From Uloborus plumipes (Eukaryota > Arthropoda > Arachnida > Araneae > Uloboridae), in contig JAXGGA010005795.1 in the NCBI GenBank assembly GCA_038373865.1, positions 1 to 64,000 on the forward strand: DNA of 64,000 nucleotides, in the 5' to 3' direction. How positions within the stretch are numbered: the first letter of the stretch is position 1; each line of letters starts with the position of its first letter. Both the position numbers and the translations under genes were made by a program. Shown piece by piece: positions 11,236 to 23,940 of this stretch. The notes beneath the pieces were generated by a model. It was not told the DNA's origin. It worked only from the letters and a program-made list of their open reading frames with translations, and made no database searches.

Positions 11236-11433
11236 GGCAGGAATTCAAGTGAAACACGGACGATCACAACTCACCAATGCAATCGCAAATTCCCAAATTT
11301 GGATTCAAGTGAAACATTACAATCGCTACGAGATGCTATTCTATCGGAATTCAACTTCTAGTAGCTATTGCAATTTTGGTCTATTGCGATCGCCTCGAAG
11401 CGATTACAATGGTGTTTCACTTGAATTCGGCCC
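11236..11433. mobile_element. Harbinger-like MITE 1
   Basis: Left end GGCAGGAATTCAAGTGAAAC and a right end that is its inverse with small changes, flanked by TAA on both sides (11233-11235, 11434-11436). A 3-bp TWA duplication with GGC-type ends is characteristic of PIF/Harbinger. The internal motifs 'gcgatcgc' and 'gcgattgc' recur. Confidence 0.75.
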
Positions 11434-11479
11434 TAAGAAACAAAAATGAGAAAAACAACATCAGTAAAACAAACTATAA

Positions 11480-11781
11480 GGCAGGAATTCAAGTGAAACA
11501 GGCGATCGCAAATTACAATCGCTAGTGGAAATGAATTACATTAGAACGTTTTTTGATAAAAACATCGTGACGTCAGCGTGACGTTTGCCTATGAAAAACG
11601 AGCTAGATAAAACGTCACAGCCTACTTGGCGAATAAGAGGAATCGCTGACTGCTTGTGAGCTCTTATTGGCTCCACCCGTAGTGACGTCAGTGCCAAGTT
11701 AAGTTGATGATAATGTAATTCACTTCCAGTAGCGATTGCAATTCGAAGCGATTGTAATGGTGTTTCACTTGAATTCCTGCC
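11480..11781. mobile_element. Harbinger-like MITE 2, carrying another repeat
   Basis: Perfect 21-bp inverted ends (GGCAGGAATTCAAGTGAAAC plus one base) with TAA flanks (11477-11479, 11782-11784). The arms continue inward with reduced identity to the 'gaattacatt' / 'aatgtaattc' pair, enclosing about 155 bp (11550-11706) that occurs independently at 12982-13275. Confidence 0.8.
11550..11706 (+). repeat. CRE-bearing dispersed repeat, copy 1
   Basis: Contains two perfect TGACGTCA octamers (11568-11575 and 11683-11690). It is homologous to 12982-13275 once the MITE there is removed. It provides the empty-site sequence TTGTGAGC at 11654-11661 for the insertion at 13095. Confidence 0.75.
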
Positions 11782-11931
11782 TAAGTTATCGCCGCCCCTA
11801 GCTGTGGCTAACGCAATCGTAAACGCATATATAGAAAGCTTATTCTCGATATCCTGGTACTGTAGCTGAAATGCACGTATAATGAATTAATATTTAGAGA
11901 TACATTTACTTATAAAAGGTACACTGTAAAA

Positions 11932-12798
11932 AAAATAGTGTTGTCTTTATAGTATAATACAGCTAAATTTAAACAGATAGTTTACCGTAATAAACTGGAA
12001 ACATTTCTAATTTTACAGTAGTTAGCTTTAATATTGCTAGTTTACAGTAATAAATAGCTACAGCTAGTTTCAGTTTACTACTGTGCATTTTACAGCTTTA
12101 ACCCGTTTATGCCCAGTAGCCTAAAAACGGGACGCTTGTTAGGTACTGCATATAAAAACCTGTAATGGGTATATCTTTTTACTAAAGCTGTTTTTCACAA
12201 GTTAAATATCCCTTCTTCTTGAGAAAACCAGATAGAACCACTAGTTGGACATCACAGTTTATTTATTGACATCTATTTTCAGATTAATCAGTCAAGCAAC
12301 GATCCAGCATGGGTAGCCACAGAAAGTGATTTTTTTTTGCGAACTTATTTTTCATAAAATGAAACTATTTTAATATGATTTGCTTAAAATTGATCACAGA
12401 TGCCTTCCGTAATGTTACTTTGCAAAAGTAAAGTCAAGTAAGGTCGTATTTTGCTCACATATCTGCAAAATATCCCATCAACAAGACGTTAAATAACTTA
12501 TTAAATGTGGCAGCGGCGAACTATTTTAAGCCTAAAATGTATGTAAACCATTCCAAGCGAGAGTTTTAAGCAGATAAAAAGTGAAAAAAAATGTTTAAAA
12601 AAAAATGGGCATGAATGGGAAAAATTGAAACCTCTGCTGCCAGTAACATAATGTTGTTTTACAGCGTAATACAGCTACTTTTATGGCAATAAACTGTAAA
12701 ATAGCTAGTTTTACAGTTTATTACTGTGCTTTTACAGTTTTAACCTGAAACATGTGCTTTCAGTATTATACTGTAAAAACAATTAGTTTTTTGCAGTG
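11932..12798. mobile_element. CACTG-ended TA-flanked MITE, interrupted
   Basis: Ends CACTGTAAAAAAAATA / TTTTTTGCAGTG with TA on both sides (11930-11931, 12799-12800). Interior of repeated ACAGTAATAAACTGTAAA motifs. A second element (12102-12619) sits inside it. Confidence 0.75.
12102..12619. mobile_element. piggyBac-like element nested in the CACTG MITE
   Basis: Ends CCCGTTTATGCCCA / TGGGCATGAATGGG are inverted repeats (12 of 14). The left flank is TTAA (12098-12101); the right flank is AAAA (12620-12623), a decayed TTAA. Related copies such as 36100-36125 run uninterrupted from the acagttttaa block into the following sequence, supporting a later insertion. Confidence 0.7.
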
Positions 12799-12981
12799 TA
12801 AGCAGCTTAAATCCGAACATACAATTTCCATAGTTCCCCATAAATTAAATTTAATTCTTGATACACAACTGTTGCATTCTCCACAATGCATATTTTTTTG
12901 CTTATTATTGTAGTCATTGTAACAGTAGCTACCTTCTTATTAGATGTCATCAGTCAGAGTCTTTTATACTACACTGCAAGT

Positions 12982-13275
12982 TTCTTGACAACAACATCGT
13001 GACGTCAGCGTGACATCAGCCTATGAAAAACGAGCTAGATAAAACGTCACAGCCTACTTAGCGAATTGGAGGAGATCGCTGACTGCTTGTGAGCCCCCCC
13101 CCCTGACATTGAGAAATCAATGTATTTACACATAAGTGGGCTTGGTTTTTTGTGTTTTCCGATGAAATTGCATTGTGTTTGGACCCTTCCCCCCCCCTGG
13201 AAAAACTTAAAATGACGCCCCTGTTGTGAGCTCTTATTGACTCCGCCCGTAGTGACGTTCAGTGTCAAGTTAAGT
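12982..13275 (+). repeat. CRE-bearing dispersed repeat, copy 2, interrupted
   Basis: Homologous to 11550-11706. The first TGACGTCA is intact (13000-13007); the second has an extra T (13253-13261). A hAT MITE at 13095-13223 splits it. Confidence 0.75.
13095..13223. mobile_element. hAT-type MITE, copy C, with empty-site proof
   Basis: Flanked by the exact 8-bp duplication TTGTGAGC (13087-13094, 13224-13231). The unoccupied counterpart at 11654-11661 has the octamer once. The right end AATGACGCCCCTG is present, but the left terminal repeat is worn away within a C-run. Orientation matches copy A. Confidence 0.9.
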
Positions 13276-14177
13276 CGCTGTCTAGTATAGCAGTATGCCG
13301 CTTTTCTCGAGTTTATGAAAAAAGCAGCACCTCGCTTGCTGATTTGCGATGGTGTCCTAAAATAGTTTATTCTGTCAGTTCGAATGTAATTTTAGTTTCA
13401 ACATTTGGACAGCTGCCTTCAGTGTGTTTATGTCTGTCCCATTTTGATGTCTTCTAATAAAATGAAACTGCATTATATGATTATCTTAAATGATACTTTA
13501 ATAAATAATTATTGTGAGTTAATTTGATAGCATTTTCTTACATTTTGATATTATAATACATAGCATAGCCTTTACGTACTCATTTTGTTGTGTAGTACAT
13601 AATTAAAAAATGTGTTTCATTTTAAAATAAATTTTGCTTAAAACTTTATTAACTAAATTGCTCTTTAATTACCAAACTAACACGGTGCTTACAGTTAAAT
13701 AATCATTCCTTCAAGAAATATCTAGTGACATGAAACTTCTTAGTTAAAACTCAGTGCAAGCAGAGCTAGAAAATCATATTGCAAATAACATATTAAATCT
13801 AAAGAGCACTGTTAAATAAACGTTACTTACGTATTAATTAAACCGCAGATTTATGTGTGGAGGTTAAAACATTTTTGCCATTTTTTTCTGCAGTTGTAGT
13901 TTCTATGCGGACGCAGGTATTTACCCCTGCTCGCCCCCCCCCCGAAAAAAAAACGACAAATAAATCGACAAATATGTAACTGCGGTGTAGTGAATACTTA
14001 AGTACCAAAAGAAAACTATCGGTTAGAATATTTGACACTTTATTATTTTTTAAAACATTAATACATTTTTCTACAAAAAACGTTTTTTCTCTCTTGTTAC
14101 ACATGTCACAAACATTGAAGTAGTTCACAGGGTAAGAATCCAAGTTTTATTCAGTAAGTAGTGCATGATCTTGTCGG
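13276..14177. other. No gene recognised
   Basis: AT-rich spacer. A 101-codon minus-strand frame (13838-14143) contains a C-rich run and no convincing motif. Confidence 0.5.
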
Positions 14178-15209
14178 TGTTACGAATGGATCCTAGCATG
14201 CTTCAAACAACATTTTATAATATGTGACAGAAAACCAGCATAGATGTTTAATAGTCGAAGTTAAAATGCTCCATCATTGTTACATAACGGCTCCAAAATT
14301 CCCAGCATGTTTTTATGTCGGTCTCAAAATTCAGAGTATAATTTTATACCGATTTCAAATTTACGGTGTAATTTTCCTGGATCCTGTAGGTGTTACGAAT
14401 GGATCCTAGCATGCTTCAAGCAACATTTTATAATATGTGACAGAAAACCAGCATAGATGTTTAATAGTCGAAATTGAAATGCTCCATCATTGTTACATAA
14501 CGGCTCCAAAATTCCCAGCATGTTTTTATGTCAGTCTCAAAATTCAGAGTATAATTTTATACCGATTTCAAATTTACGGTGTAATTTTCCTGGATCCTGT
14601 AGGTGTTACGAATGGATCCTAGCATGCTTCAAACAACATTTTATAATATGTGACAGAAAACCAGCATAGATGTTTAATAGTCGAAATTGAAATGCCTTAT
14701 CATTGTTACATAACGGCTCCAAAATTCCCAGCATGTTTTTATGTCGGTCTCAAATTTCAGAGTATAATTTTATACCGATTTCAAATTTACGGTGTGATTT
14801 TCCTGGATTCTGTATGACTTTGAAAGCAGTATTTCAAGATTTTTCTAATAGGGTTTTAAAGATTCTTGTCAGAGTTCATAAAAAAATTTCTTTAGAATTA
14901 AATTGTAGGTGTTTCAAATGGATCCTAGTATGCTTCAAACAACATTTTATGACATGTGACAGAAAACCAGCATAGATGTTTAATAGTCGAAATTAAAATG
15001 CTCCATCATTGTTACATAACGGCTCCAAAATTCCCAGCATGTTTTTATGTCGGTCTCAAAATTCAGAGTATACTTTTATACCGATTTTAAATTTACGGTG
15101 TGATTTTCCTGGATCCTGTATGATTTTGAGAGCAGTATTTCAAGATTTTTCTAAGAGGGTTTTAAAGATTCTTGTCAAAGTTCATTAAAAAATTTCTTTA
15201 GAATTAAAC
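14178..15209. repeat. Four-copy tandem array, 213-bp and 300-bp units
   Basis: Units begin at 14178, 14391, 14604 and 14910 with TGTTACGAATGGATCCTAGC (TGTTTCAAAT in the last). Units 1 and 2 are 213 bp. Units 3 and 4 carry an additional segment of about 90 bp ('tatgacttt...agaattaaa'). Units 1 and 2 are nearly identical, which implies recent duplication. The open frames of 61 codons repeated in the first two units follow from the repeat and show no family motif. Confidence 0.95.
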
Positions 15210-16040
15210 TTTTCTTTTGAACAGAATTTAAATATTTATGCCAAATTGTGTTTTACATTCTTCCCTTTTAATTATTCATCTCACCAGTGTCTGTGCAGTA
15301 CTTAAAATAATATAAAACTTCCAGTGCTTGCATTGCTTCTGTTTGTCTTCAGACATGTGTTCATTATCATTAAGATAATCGTTAAGATAAAAAATAATTA
15401 CAATTTAACTCAGGAAAAAAACGAATGCCGAAATTTCAGTCAATAATGAAACTAAAACTTAAATATTCCCATACTAGAATTTTGCGAACATTTCCACGTT
15501 GTTTCATCAGAAAAGTAATGAAACATGAGCAAATTCACAGGTTCCTCAAATAAAATATGTTAGCTTTACTTAATCCTACCCTTTAGAATTTGAAACCCTT
15601 TCCATTTTCTTTTGAATGTCGTCTGAAAGTTCGGGAAAAGATTTAAAAAGCAAACGTGTATAGCATGGCTTTGTTAGTGATTTAATCCTTTCTATTTCTC
15701 AGATAGAAAATAGTCATCCGTTCAGATTACTGATGGAAAATGAAATTCTTTTCAGCAGAACTGAAATGAAGAAATTTGAGTGTCAACACTAGTAAGTCGG
15801 TCTTTTCATTTACTCAGCTTTCACTTCTTTCACTTTTGAATGTAAATACTCCGCTGTTTTAAAAGAATCTGTGACCGGTACTTTAGAAGCTTTTTTGTGA
15901 GAGCTACTCCTCGCGTAATATTGCTGAAATATTAAAATTTCTAATACGTTCTGTAGATGGATTGAGATTATTTAAATTTTATTTCTTTCTGTTTATGAGC
16001 ATTAATTCACTACTATATCGAAAATCTAAAAATAAAAGTT
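15210..16040. other. No gene recognised
   Basis: AT-rich sequence following the array; nothing identified. Confidence 0.5.
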
Positions 16041-16140
16041 TCCCTTTTATGCATTTTTTAAAAATCTTAGTTTCATCTTAGAAAAACTCAGAACCATTAT
16101 GTATATTTAGTCCTACAGTAAGAAATTTGTTAAACAGGTA

Positions 16141-16271
16141 GGGCCCTGCTCTACATCAGCGTAAAACGCGACCGAAACCGAACGCAGAAACCGAAAATAC
16201 GAGTACTTTCCATAGGAACACTATGTAATCCAATTTACGTTTCTGTTTTACGCCAATGTGGAGCAGGGCCC
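16141..16271. mobile_element. Harbinger-like MITE with GGGCCCTGCTC ends
   Basis: Ends GGGCCCTGCTCTACATCAGC and its inverse, with 3-bp flanks gta (16138-16140) and tta (16272-16274), close to a TWA duplication. A diverged duplicate of the host sequence near 16500-16600 lacks the insert. Confidence 0.75.
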
Positions 16272-17118
16272 TTAGAAAGCTTAAACTTTAAACGCTCTAA
16301 ATTATATGTATTGTTCAGAATATACAGAGCGATTAAAAATCATGCCCTCTATTTTTAAAATTTATGTTTTCGAAACTACCGCAAATATTACCATAAGTAG
16401 TACATGCATGTAAAGAGAAATATACCTTATTTTTTTCAGTTACAAAGGTTTTTTAGTTTCATCGACATCTTAGCTGTTTTTTTTACATACAGCTACAAAA
16501 TTTTCAGTTTCTTCCCAAAAAAACCTCAGTACCTTTGTATATTTTTATCCAACAGTTAACAATTTGTTAAATGCTTGACGTCCTTAAACTTTCAACGATT
16601 TACATGTATGTTTCAGATTGACATGGTGAGCAAAAACCATTCCTTGCAATCGAATAATTCTATTTGATTGCAAATAATTTTAAGCAGCAACTACCAATTG
16701 CGAAGTTTACAAAAATCGCTGTTGATCTGCTTATGGTAAATGTAGCTGCACTTCATACTGAGCAAAAATATCTGTATTATCCATGTGAAGCGATATGAGT
16801 CGTTTAGGATCAGACCCCGTCTCACGTCCGATGTTTATGAAAAATAAATTTATTAACAAAATATATACGCGCGTTTAACAGCTCATTTACCAATGGCTTA
16901 AAGACAATAGATCAAAAGCCACTAGACCTCAACAAAGATTGAATGTAAAGGAAGGGTTTTAAGTTAAAACCATTTAGATCCTGAGTTACGTCTTCGAAAC
17001 TATAGATCCCGAGACGAAAATGTAACTAGTTTTAATTCTAAAAGACTCTATTCATAATTTTTGAAACCACTGCATATATTACCAACAGTGATACATCAAT
17101 GGAAAGAAAAATATAATA

Positions 17119-17292
17119 CAGTCGACGCTCGATATAACGACCGTCTCCGTCCCACAGAAAACGGTCTTTATAACGAGTGGTCGCTATAAGAGGTAGAACA
17201 TAGAGTATGTAAGGATACAGTTAGGAGTTCTCACCGGTCGTTATATTAGGATGGTCTTTGTAGCGAGTGGTCGTTATAACGAGCGTCGACTG
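17119..17292. mobile_element. Tigger/pogo MITE with CAGTCGACGCTCG ends
   Basis: A 174-bp element with TA flanks (17117-17118, 17293-17294) and inverted ends CAGTCGACGCTCGATATAAC, one mismatch between ends. The internal motif 'ggtcgttataacgag' recurs in variants. The ends match the classic pogo/Tigger style. A degenerate duplicate of the host sequence near 16430-16450 is uninterrupted. Confidence 0.85.
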
Positions 17293-17515
17293 TATATTCT
17301 TTGTTTTCACAGTTACAAATCTTCGATTTGGGAATTTTTTGTTACACAAAAAACGCCCAATATACAATCAATTTCGTTCCGAATGCCATATAATTTTTTT
17401 TTTTTTTTTTAAGCGGGATTACGTGAAAAACTCTATTTATCAATCGACGATACCGAAAACACTGCAAAAACTTCAATAATACATTTGTATCTTTGCAGCA
17501 TTCCAAACAATTGAC

Positions 17516-19165
17516 TGTACCGTACTCTGTGGCGTATGAGCCAATATTGAGAAAAGTGCCAATTTGAAGTTGGAGTTTTCTGAAAAAAAAAAATTTTTGC
17601 AGAAAAAAACTAATATTGGATTTTAAGTCTAAATTGGGTCTAAATGCAAGAAAATAAAAGGGGGAGGTCAAGGAAGTTATTTACCCCCTCCTTAGATTAC
17701 TCACTTTTAAGCCGTTACAGATCTGATGTTAATATGAGTTACATATTTGAGTTTATGCTTTCAGTCTTCGTTAACATCTCTAAATATGATATCATTTCCT
17801 TGTATTTTTAACATAGAATTAAGATAGTTATATTAAAATATATATATTAGGCTAAAAAATCAAATTTCATTATAAAAAAGCATTTCTTGGAAATAAAAAT
17901 GAGCGATAAGGTTTTTGGATAAAATAAATTATGAGATTACCAAATCCAAGCTAATAAAACATTTGTTTTGTTTTGAAACAACACACAACTTCAACTTTTT
18001 CAATACACAACTCTGCTGCTTGCTTTTCTTTAATTAGTTGCAGGAAATTTAATTTCTGGATCAGAAATTCAAATTTAGCATGCTAGTTATTATCTAGTTA
18101 TTTAGCGAAGTTATGAGAAATTGAAGCACCAAAAAATAAATAAATAAATAAATAAAATAATAATAATTAATTAACTTAATTTCTGCAGTGTCAATTTTTC
18201 TTATTTTACTAACTTCTATTGTTAGGTAATACAAAACACAAATGAAGCAATTGTACTAAAACTCATTGCTTTTCATGTTTTAAGAACAAAAATATTCTAT
18301 ATATATATGGCTAAAACCTATGTTTTTGCTTTTTATAATTCTGAAACGTGTGAGTAAGTTCTGTAACATATTCGCTGTTTTTCAATGTTACCTCTCTGAC
18401 TGTTACCGATCTGACAAACTGACAAAGTTTTTTTTTTTTTTATTTCCGAGTCGATCGCACTAAACCAAAATCAAACATGTGGTTTTTTCACTTGTAATAA
18501 AGGACTATACTTATATATAAAATAATTTTTAAAATAATAAAAACTGCGCATTTTAGAGCGTGTTACCGATCTGATGACTCAAATGACACACATTTTATAA
18601 AATCACTTTAAAAAATCTTACCTACAATTTTAAATGCAGAAATACAAATTTTTAATTACGATTCGATAAAACATCCCACCAGGTACTCAGTATCACGTGG
18701 TATAGGTGCAGGAAATGATTTTGGGAGCCTAGACATAGATCGGAAGTTATTGTTACCACTCTGACGGCGGAACTTGGGACACGCTTATTTCGCATCGGCT
18801 AGAAAATCAGAAATCGATTAAAACAAAAATGAAGTAAAATATTAAGAAAGGGGTAAAAATAGAATCGTTTTTTGTGCAAGTGCGTTTTTTTGGGAAGTTA
18901 GAAAGTGCTCATGACCTGTTTGCATGCTAAGCTTTGATACTGGGGACACGTTACCGATCTGATTTTTGATGTATAAAAGCAATATTTTCTGATGAAAAAA
19001 AAAAAATCTGATGTTATTAGATGAAATGAAAGCAGAACCTTATTTTCTTTCTGGGGAAAATAATTTTTTTTAACTAGTTATTGAAATACTAGTGAAAATT
19101 CACTTGGGACTCAAATTGGCACTTTTCTAAATATTAGCTCGTATCACACTTCCTGTGTTACCGTG
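17516..19165. mobile_element. Element with iterated GTTACCGATCTGA motif (approximate ends)
   Basis: The block 'gagccaatattgagaaaagtgccaa' at 17539-17563 is matched inverted at 19114-19140. The motif GTTACCGATCTGA recurs in one orientation at about 17714 (variant), 18403, 18562, 18749 (variant) and 18951. No transposase is recognisable and the exact termini are unclear. Confidence 0.6.
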
Positions 19166-22100
19166 TGACACGAAATCTTTTACACATTAGAATTGCAATG
19201 TAGCAAAAACGCTTCGGTATTCAGAATTTAAAATAGAACATTTTACGTAGTGTGCCCATACATTGTACATTTTTCAGTTTTAAATTTCTTGTAAAAAATA
19301 GTAAATGTCTCTATAAATTCCTATGCCACTTATTGTAATATGAACAGTAGTTTGGAAAATAAATGTTTTTGAACCCACCCTTTATTTCCCAGAACTAAAG
19401 TCTAGGGTAAATTCGGGGAGAGTCCAAATTATCCATCATTTTAACACACCCTTTATTTTCGAGAAATGTTAAAATAGAAATAAATTTATTTCTAATTATT
19501 TCAGTATTTTTGTGTAAGGTCAGAAATTCTATTTCTAGATCAAGTGCATATCAAAACGAAAACTATCAATGCTGACTAGTAAATTTTTGTATTATCTTAA
19601 CATTAGTATTTTTAATGATGAGCATACAGCAAAAGTGATACTATCGGTATCACTCCATCTGTCTAGACAGAGATGACAACAATATTCTTACGCATCCAAA
19701 CTGTCTTTAGCATGTCCAGCACAGATGTTACCTATATCAATATTGAGGATATTTCGTTTACAGATTGATTTTTGTAGAGCATGTTATGCATTGCCTGAAA
19801 TCAAATAAAGGCTACATAAGCTTGGGACATATGTTTGACAATTGACGTCTTCCAGTGTCACGTATGCATGTAAACTCTTTGTTGTATTAGATTCTTAAAT
19901 TAAGTTATTGTATATTGATTCGGACATCTTTAGCTTGTATAAATATGCCATGAACTCATATCGAGGGAAATATTTTTTTGGAGGAGTAAGAAAAAATAAG
20001 TTTCTGAATGCAATTATTTAAGCTTAAGTTGCAACAAAACATTTACATTGCAATTATTTAACAACAGAGGGTTTTTTTTTCTTCAAAATATTGAAATAGA
20101 ATTTGCTATTTAAAACGTTCATCAGTGACACTATCTGACACTATCAAACATATCTCCTGCAAACCGTTACATTCAAATAACCCTATGTTGAAATGTTATT
20201 TAAAACTTTAGATGAAATATAATCCCAAAAAAAACGGTAAACTAAGCTTTTAATAGAACACTTGTTGCCGCTTGAGTTATTTGGTAAAATTTATCAGGGT
20301 GTAAAGTTTCAAATTTTCAAAACCTTTAGCACTTTTCTCTTTTATATCTGTTACTTTCATAAAATATTTTTAAACTACTGAAAAAATTATAAAAGAATAC
20401 AACAATCACGTGTTTGTAAAATCGGCATTGCTTTCGGAAAAAGTAGGGACGCGCGTGACCCACTTCTAGCAGATACATTTTTCTTCCTTCTAACAGTTAA
20501 AAGATTTTCAAACTGACATTATTTGTTTCCTTGTGATGTCTGGCAACGTTTTACGCTATTAGTTTTTATTTAAATTATATATTCAGTTTTTTAGTATTAA
20601 TATTTCAAGAGTGTCCAAACCGATTCAAACCTCCTCACTTGAGGGTGGTTTAACCCATCATAAAGAGGTTTAACCCACAAAGAATAAACATTGTAAAAAA
20701 AATGATACAGAAATAATTAGGTGTCTAATCAGATGCTATTATAAGGTACTGGCAATAATTAGGTCTAAGAAAATACCATATTTTATAAAATACATTTACT
20801 TTAAATTAGTAAACAGTAATAGCCAAAGTCCAATTTCATTTTCAATGCAAGCCTTTCTGTGCCTCTACAGATTGCTGAATGAGGACCATTAGTAACATCG
20901 GTTTTAAAAGGGTATCTGAAAATTCTTAATTTCGGCAAGTTTCTTTTAGAAGCTTATTTTAGTACTTCACTATCATATTAAAAGACGAAATCCACTGTTA
21001 GTTTTTTAAACTATTTACTTAAGATCAAAATAAGAGCACTTATTTAGAAACTTTGAATATGCTTGGAATCACGATAAACATACTTGCAACTTTAATTTTA
21101 CGGCGTTTATATGTCCGAAAAAGAAGGGGGGGGGGACTTTATTTAAGATATCACATTAGTTAAATGCCTGCTCGTAAAGTTCATACCGCTTTTTAAGTAC
21201 CCCAATACAAATATTAATCAAGCCCAGTAAATATTTCTCTTGTGTCTACTAATTTTTGCAAGAATAATTTCAGAAAAAATGCAGAAAAAAACCTTTCCCC
21301 TAATTTCCAGATACTGCAAATAGTAACATGCTTTCTTCACGGACATAATTTAGATTAATTTTATAGAATAGCTTTATATTTCACTTCTTATACCTGCATA
21401 ATACATATTAATTAGAGATCAGTACCGCACATCTCGTAAAACGTACCGTTTTATTCATAATTTGTATTGTTAACGTTAAATTATCCACTCAATAGTTGAA
21501 AGTTTTTAACCATTTTTTGCAGTCTTATTCCTAAAAACTGTCATGAACAAAATTTACGCCACTTCTAACTGTGCTTTACAATCAAGTTAATGAGGCAATA
21601 TAAATATGTTGTACCTTAAAAAAAAAAAAGAAATTTTCCATCTTAAAAAACTATGGGGCAAAGTGAAAAATACAATATTTTTACAATGAAAAATATTCTA
21701 TTTAATGATTAACAGTAATTCTCATCAAATGGATGCCTAAATCAACGAACAAATGACTTATTAATGAGAAATAAATTAATAAATAAATAAACAAATAAAT
21801 AAACGCATTAATGAATGAGACAAAAAAATGAGTGAATAAAATACAGAACGAATAAGAAAATCAGGAAACGAATGAATAAATAAATGATATAATAAGTGCA
21901 AGAATGTAAATTAATGAATTAAAAAAAGACATAGATACGTAATTTTAAAAATTAATGCATTAGTAAACAAAATGTGTTATGTTTCCCATACAAACCAAAA
22001 TGTACCAAACGTGTCTCTAAAGAAAACATAAGTTCTTCAAATCTTCCGAGTCAGAAGGTTGTCGGTAAAACACACAAAAGAAGAAAAAAAAAAGCCTTAA

Positions 22101-23100
22101 CTTTTAGCCAAAACATTAACACTGATTTGACTTTTAAAAAAGGGTCATAACCGCAATGGTTTTTTTTCCTTCTGCGCGATATTTTCCCGAACAGGGAAAA
22201 TATGCAAAATGTTCAATAAGAAAAACTTTCCGAAAGAAAAATGGGAAAATATTGTTATTGCAACTGATGCGTGGGCAGACAATTACAATTTAGGCTGTGA
22301 TTCTTTTTAAATTCAACATTTATCTCTATGTATAACTGTGTTTAACAAAGTATTACTTTAAATTGATAGTAAATTGGTAACGTATGAACATCCTCAAACT
22401 GTCTGACTTCAGGATAAAAATCAAATTGGAATTGAAATACGAATGCGTCGTATTAATAAAATAAGGTATTAATTTTTACATTGAATTATAATTTTCCATT
22501 TCACTGTAGGATTTATCCAATAGGCAGTAATGCATGCACCTTTTTTAGAATGATAAAATCAAATAAAGTAATCACTACAAGTATTCTAGTTCTTTACGAA
22601 CTTTGAAAAGAGATAAACTTGTATACAGACAGACATATACACAAAATGTCAGTTTTATTCGTATATGTTTGTAGTTCTGATTTCAAATGAATTCTTTTTC
22701 ATTCAATAAAAGTGACTTCAATTTAAATATTTGAAGATAAAAGTAGTTGTTTTAATAGCCATGTCCAACACAAAAACAGTCTTTCTCTCTGTTTGTAGTA
22801 GGTCAATTCGTATTTCGAACTCTTTTTCTGAAAATCTTTTGTTCCAGCTCATAAAAAAGGTTCTTTTATTTCTGTAATAATATATTTTTTCTTAATCCTT
22901 CGAAGATTATGCTCTGTCAGCTTCTATTTTCAACGTATTTGCTTTGGAGGAAATCCGAGAAAGAACAACATTTTGATATAATCTAGGGCACAACTTTTTT
23001 GAGACAACCCTGGAATTTCGAGTTCTTTTAGTTGACAAGTACATCTACAGATATTTAGATGGATAAAGAGATAGATATAGAAATTTTATTTATTTATATA
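19166..23100. other. Gene-free AT-rich region with simple repeats
   Basis: About 3.9 kb without recognisable genes or TIR pairs. It contains a degenerate (AAAT)n/(GAAT)n tract around 21765-21925 and poly-A/T runs. The longest frames are under 60 codons. Confidence 0.5.
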
Positions 23101-23251
23101 AAGTCAAGCCCGCTTATTAGAAAATCGGTTAGTAGAATATCCTGCTTAATATAAATGTAATGCATAATTTTCATCCCGGAATATCGAATATCCTGCTTTT
23201 TAGAATATTTTTTCGTGGCAAAATGGCTATTTCATTAAACGGACTTGACTG
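23101..23251. mobile_element. Pogo-type MITE with CAGTCAAGTCCG ends
   Basis: A 151-bp element with TA flanks (23099-23100, 23252-23253), left end AAGTCAAGCCCGCTTATTAG and right end CGGACTTGACTG. The motif 'cctgcttaatat' / 'atcctgctttttagaat' is iterated inside. Confidence 0.75.
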
Positions 23252-23253
23252 TA

Positions 23254-23938
23254 TCTGTGCAAGTTCATTTGTGTTTGAATACGTGCCGCATAATGCATCA
23301 AACTTTTCGTGAAAATTTTCATACATTGTGACACATCCAACCATTAAAATAAAAATATTACTTTTAATAACTTTCAAACAACGTAAACGCTTATATTATT
23401 CATATCATTTTACATTTTTGAGCTGTTTTCGAAACCTGTTTCTAGAACTTTTCCTGTCGGACAAGATGGACGCTGCTCCCCTGTCAATAGGAATATTTAT
23501 TATTTTTGTCATCACTCTAGAAATCTAATATCTGTAAGCTGAGGAAATACGATCAATCATCATCGGTACCCCAGCAAAGCCACTATTTGAGCTGGTAATG
23601 AGAGGCCCTGATGGATCTATGCAGACTCTGTTAATAATTCCCCTTTAGTTTGCAGTAAATAGTATTTTTACCATTATTTTTCTCGTGAAAATGCTTCAAG
23701 TACGTTTTGGACAGCCTAAATAACCTGAACAATGTAATAATATTATCGCGTACAGAGTCAATGTTGTTTCTAAATGTTATCTTTTATTTTGTTATAAATT
23801 AAGTTTAGTGAATTTTAACGTAAATGACTAATCACCAGAATTTTGTGAAAAAATGCATGAATAATAATAATAATAATGTGCACATTTTTGTGCCCCAAGG
23901 TCAGAGTAAAGCAATTCCAAAAATTCCAAATTTCAAAC
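23254..23938. other. No gene recognised
   Basis: AT-rich spacer with a short (AAT)n run near 23861. Confidence 0.5.
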
Positions 23939-23940
23939 TA

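Noticed and set aside
13838..14143. Possible sarcoglycan C-terminal Cys-rich exon on the minus strand
   Set aside because: The Cys spacing (C-x2-C) does not match the family's C-x-C pattern, and the frame continues through a C-homopolymer; no suitable splice site.
14224..14622. Two near-identical 61-codon frames
   Set aside because: They follow from two copies of a tandem repeat; the other units do not keep the frame.
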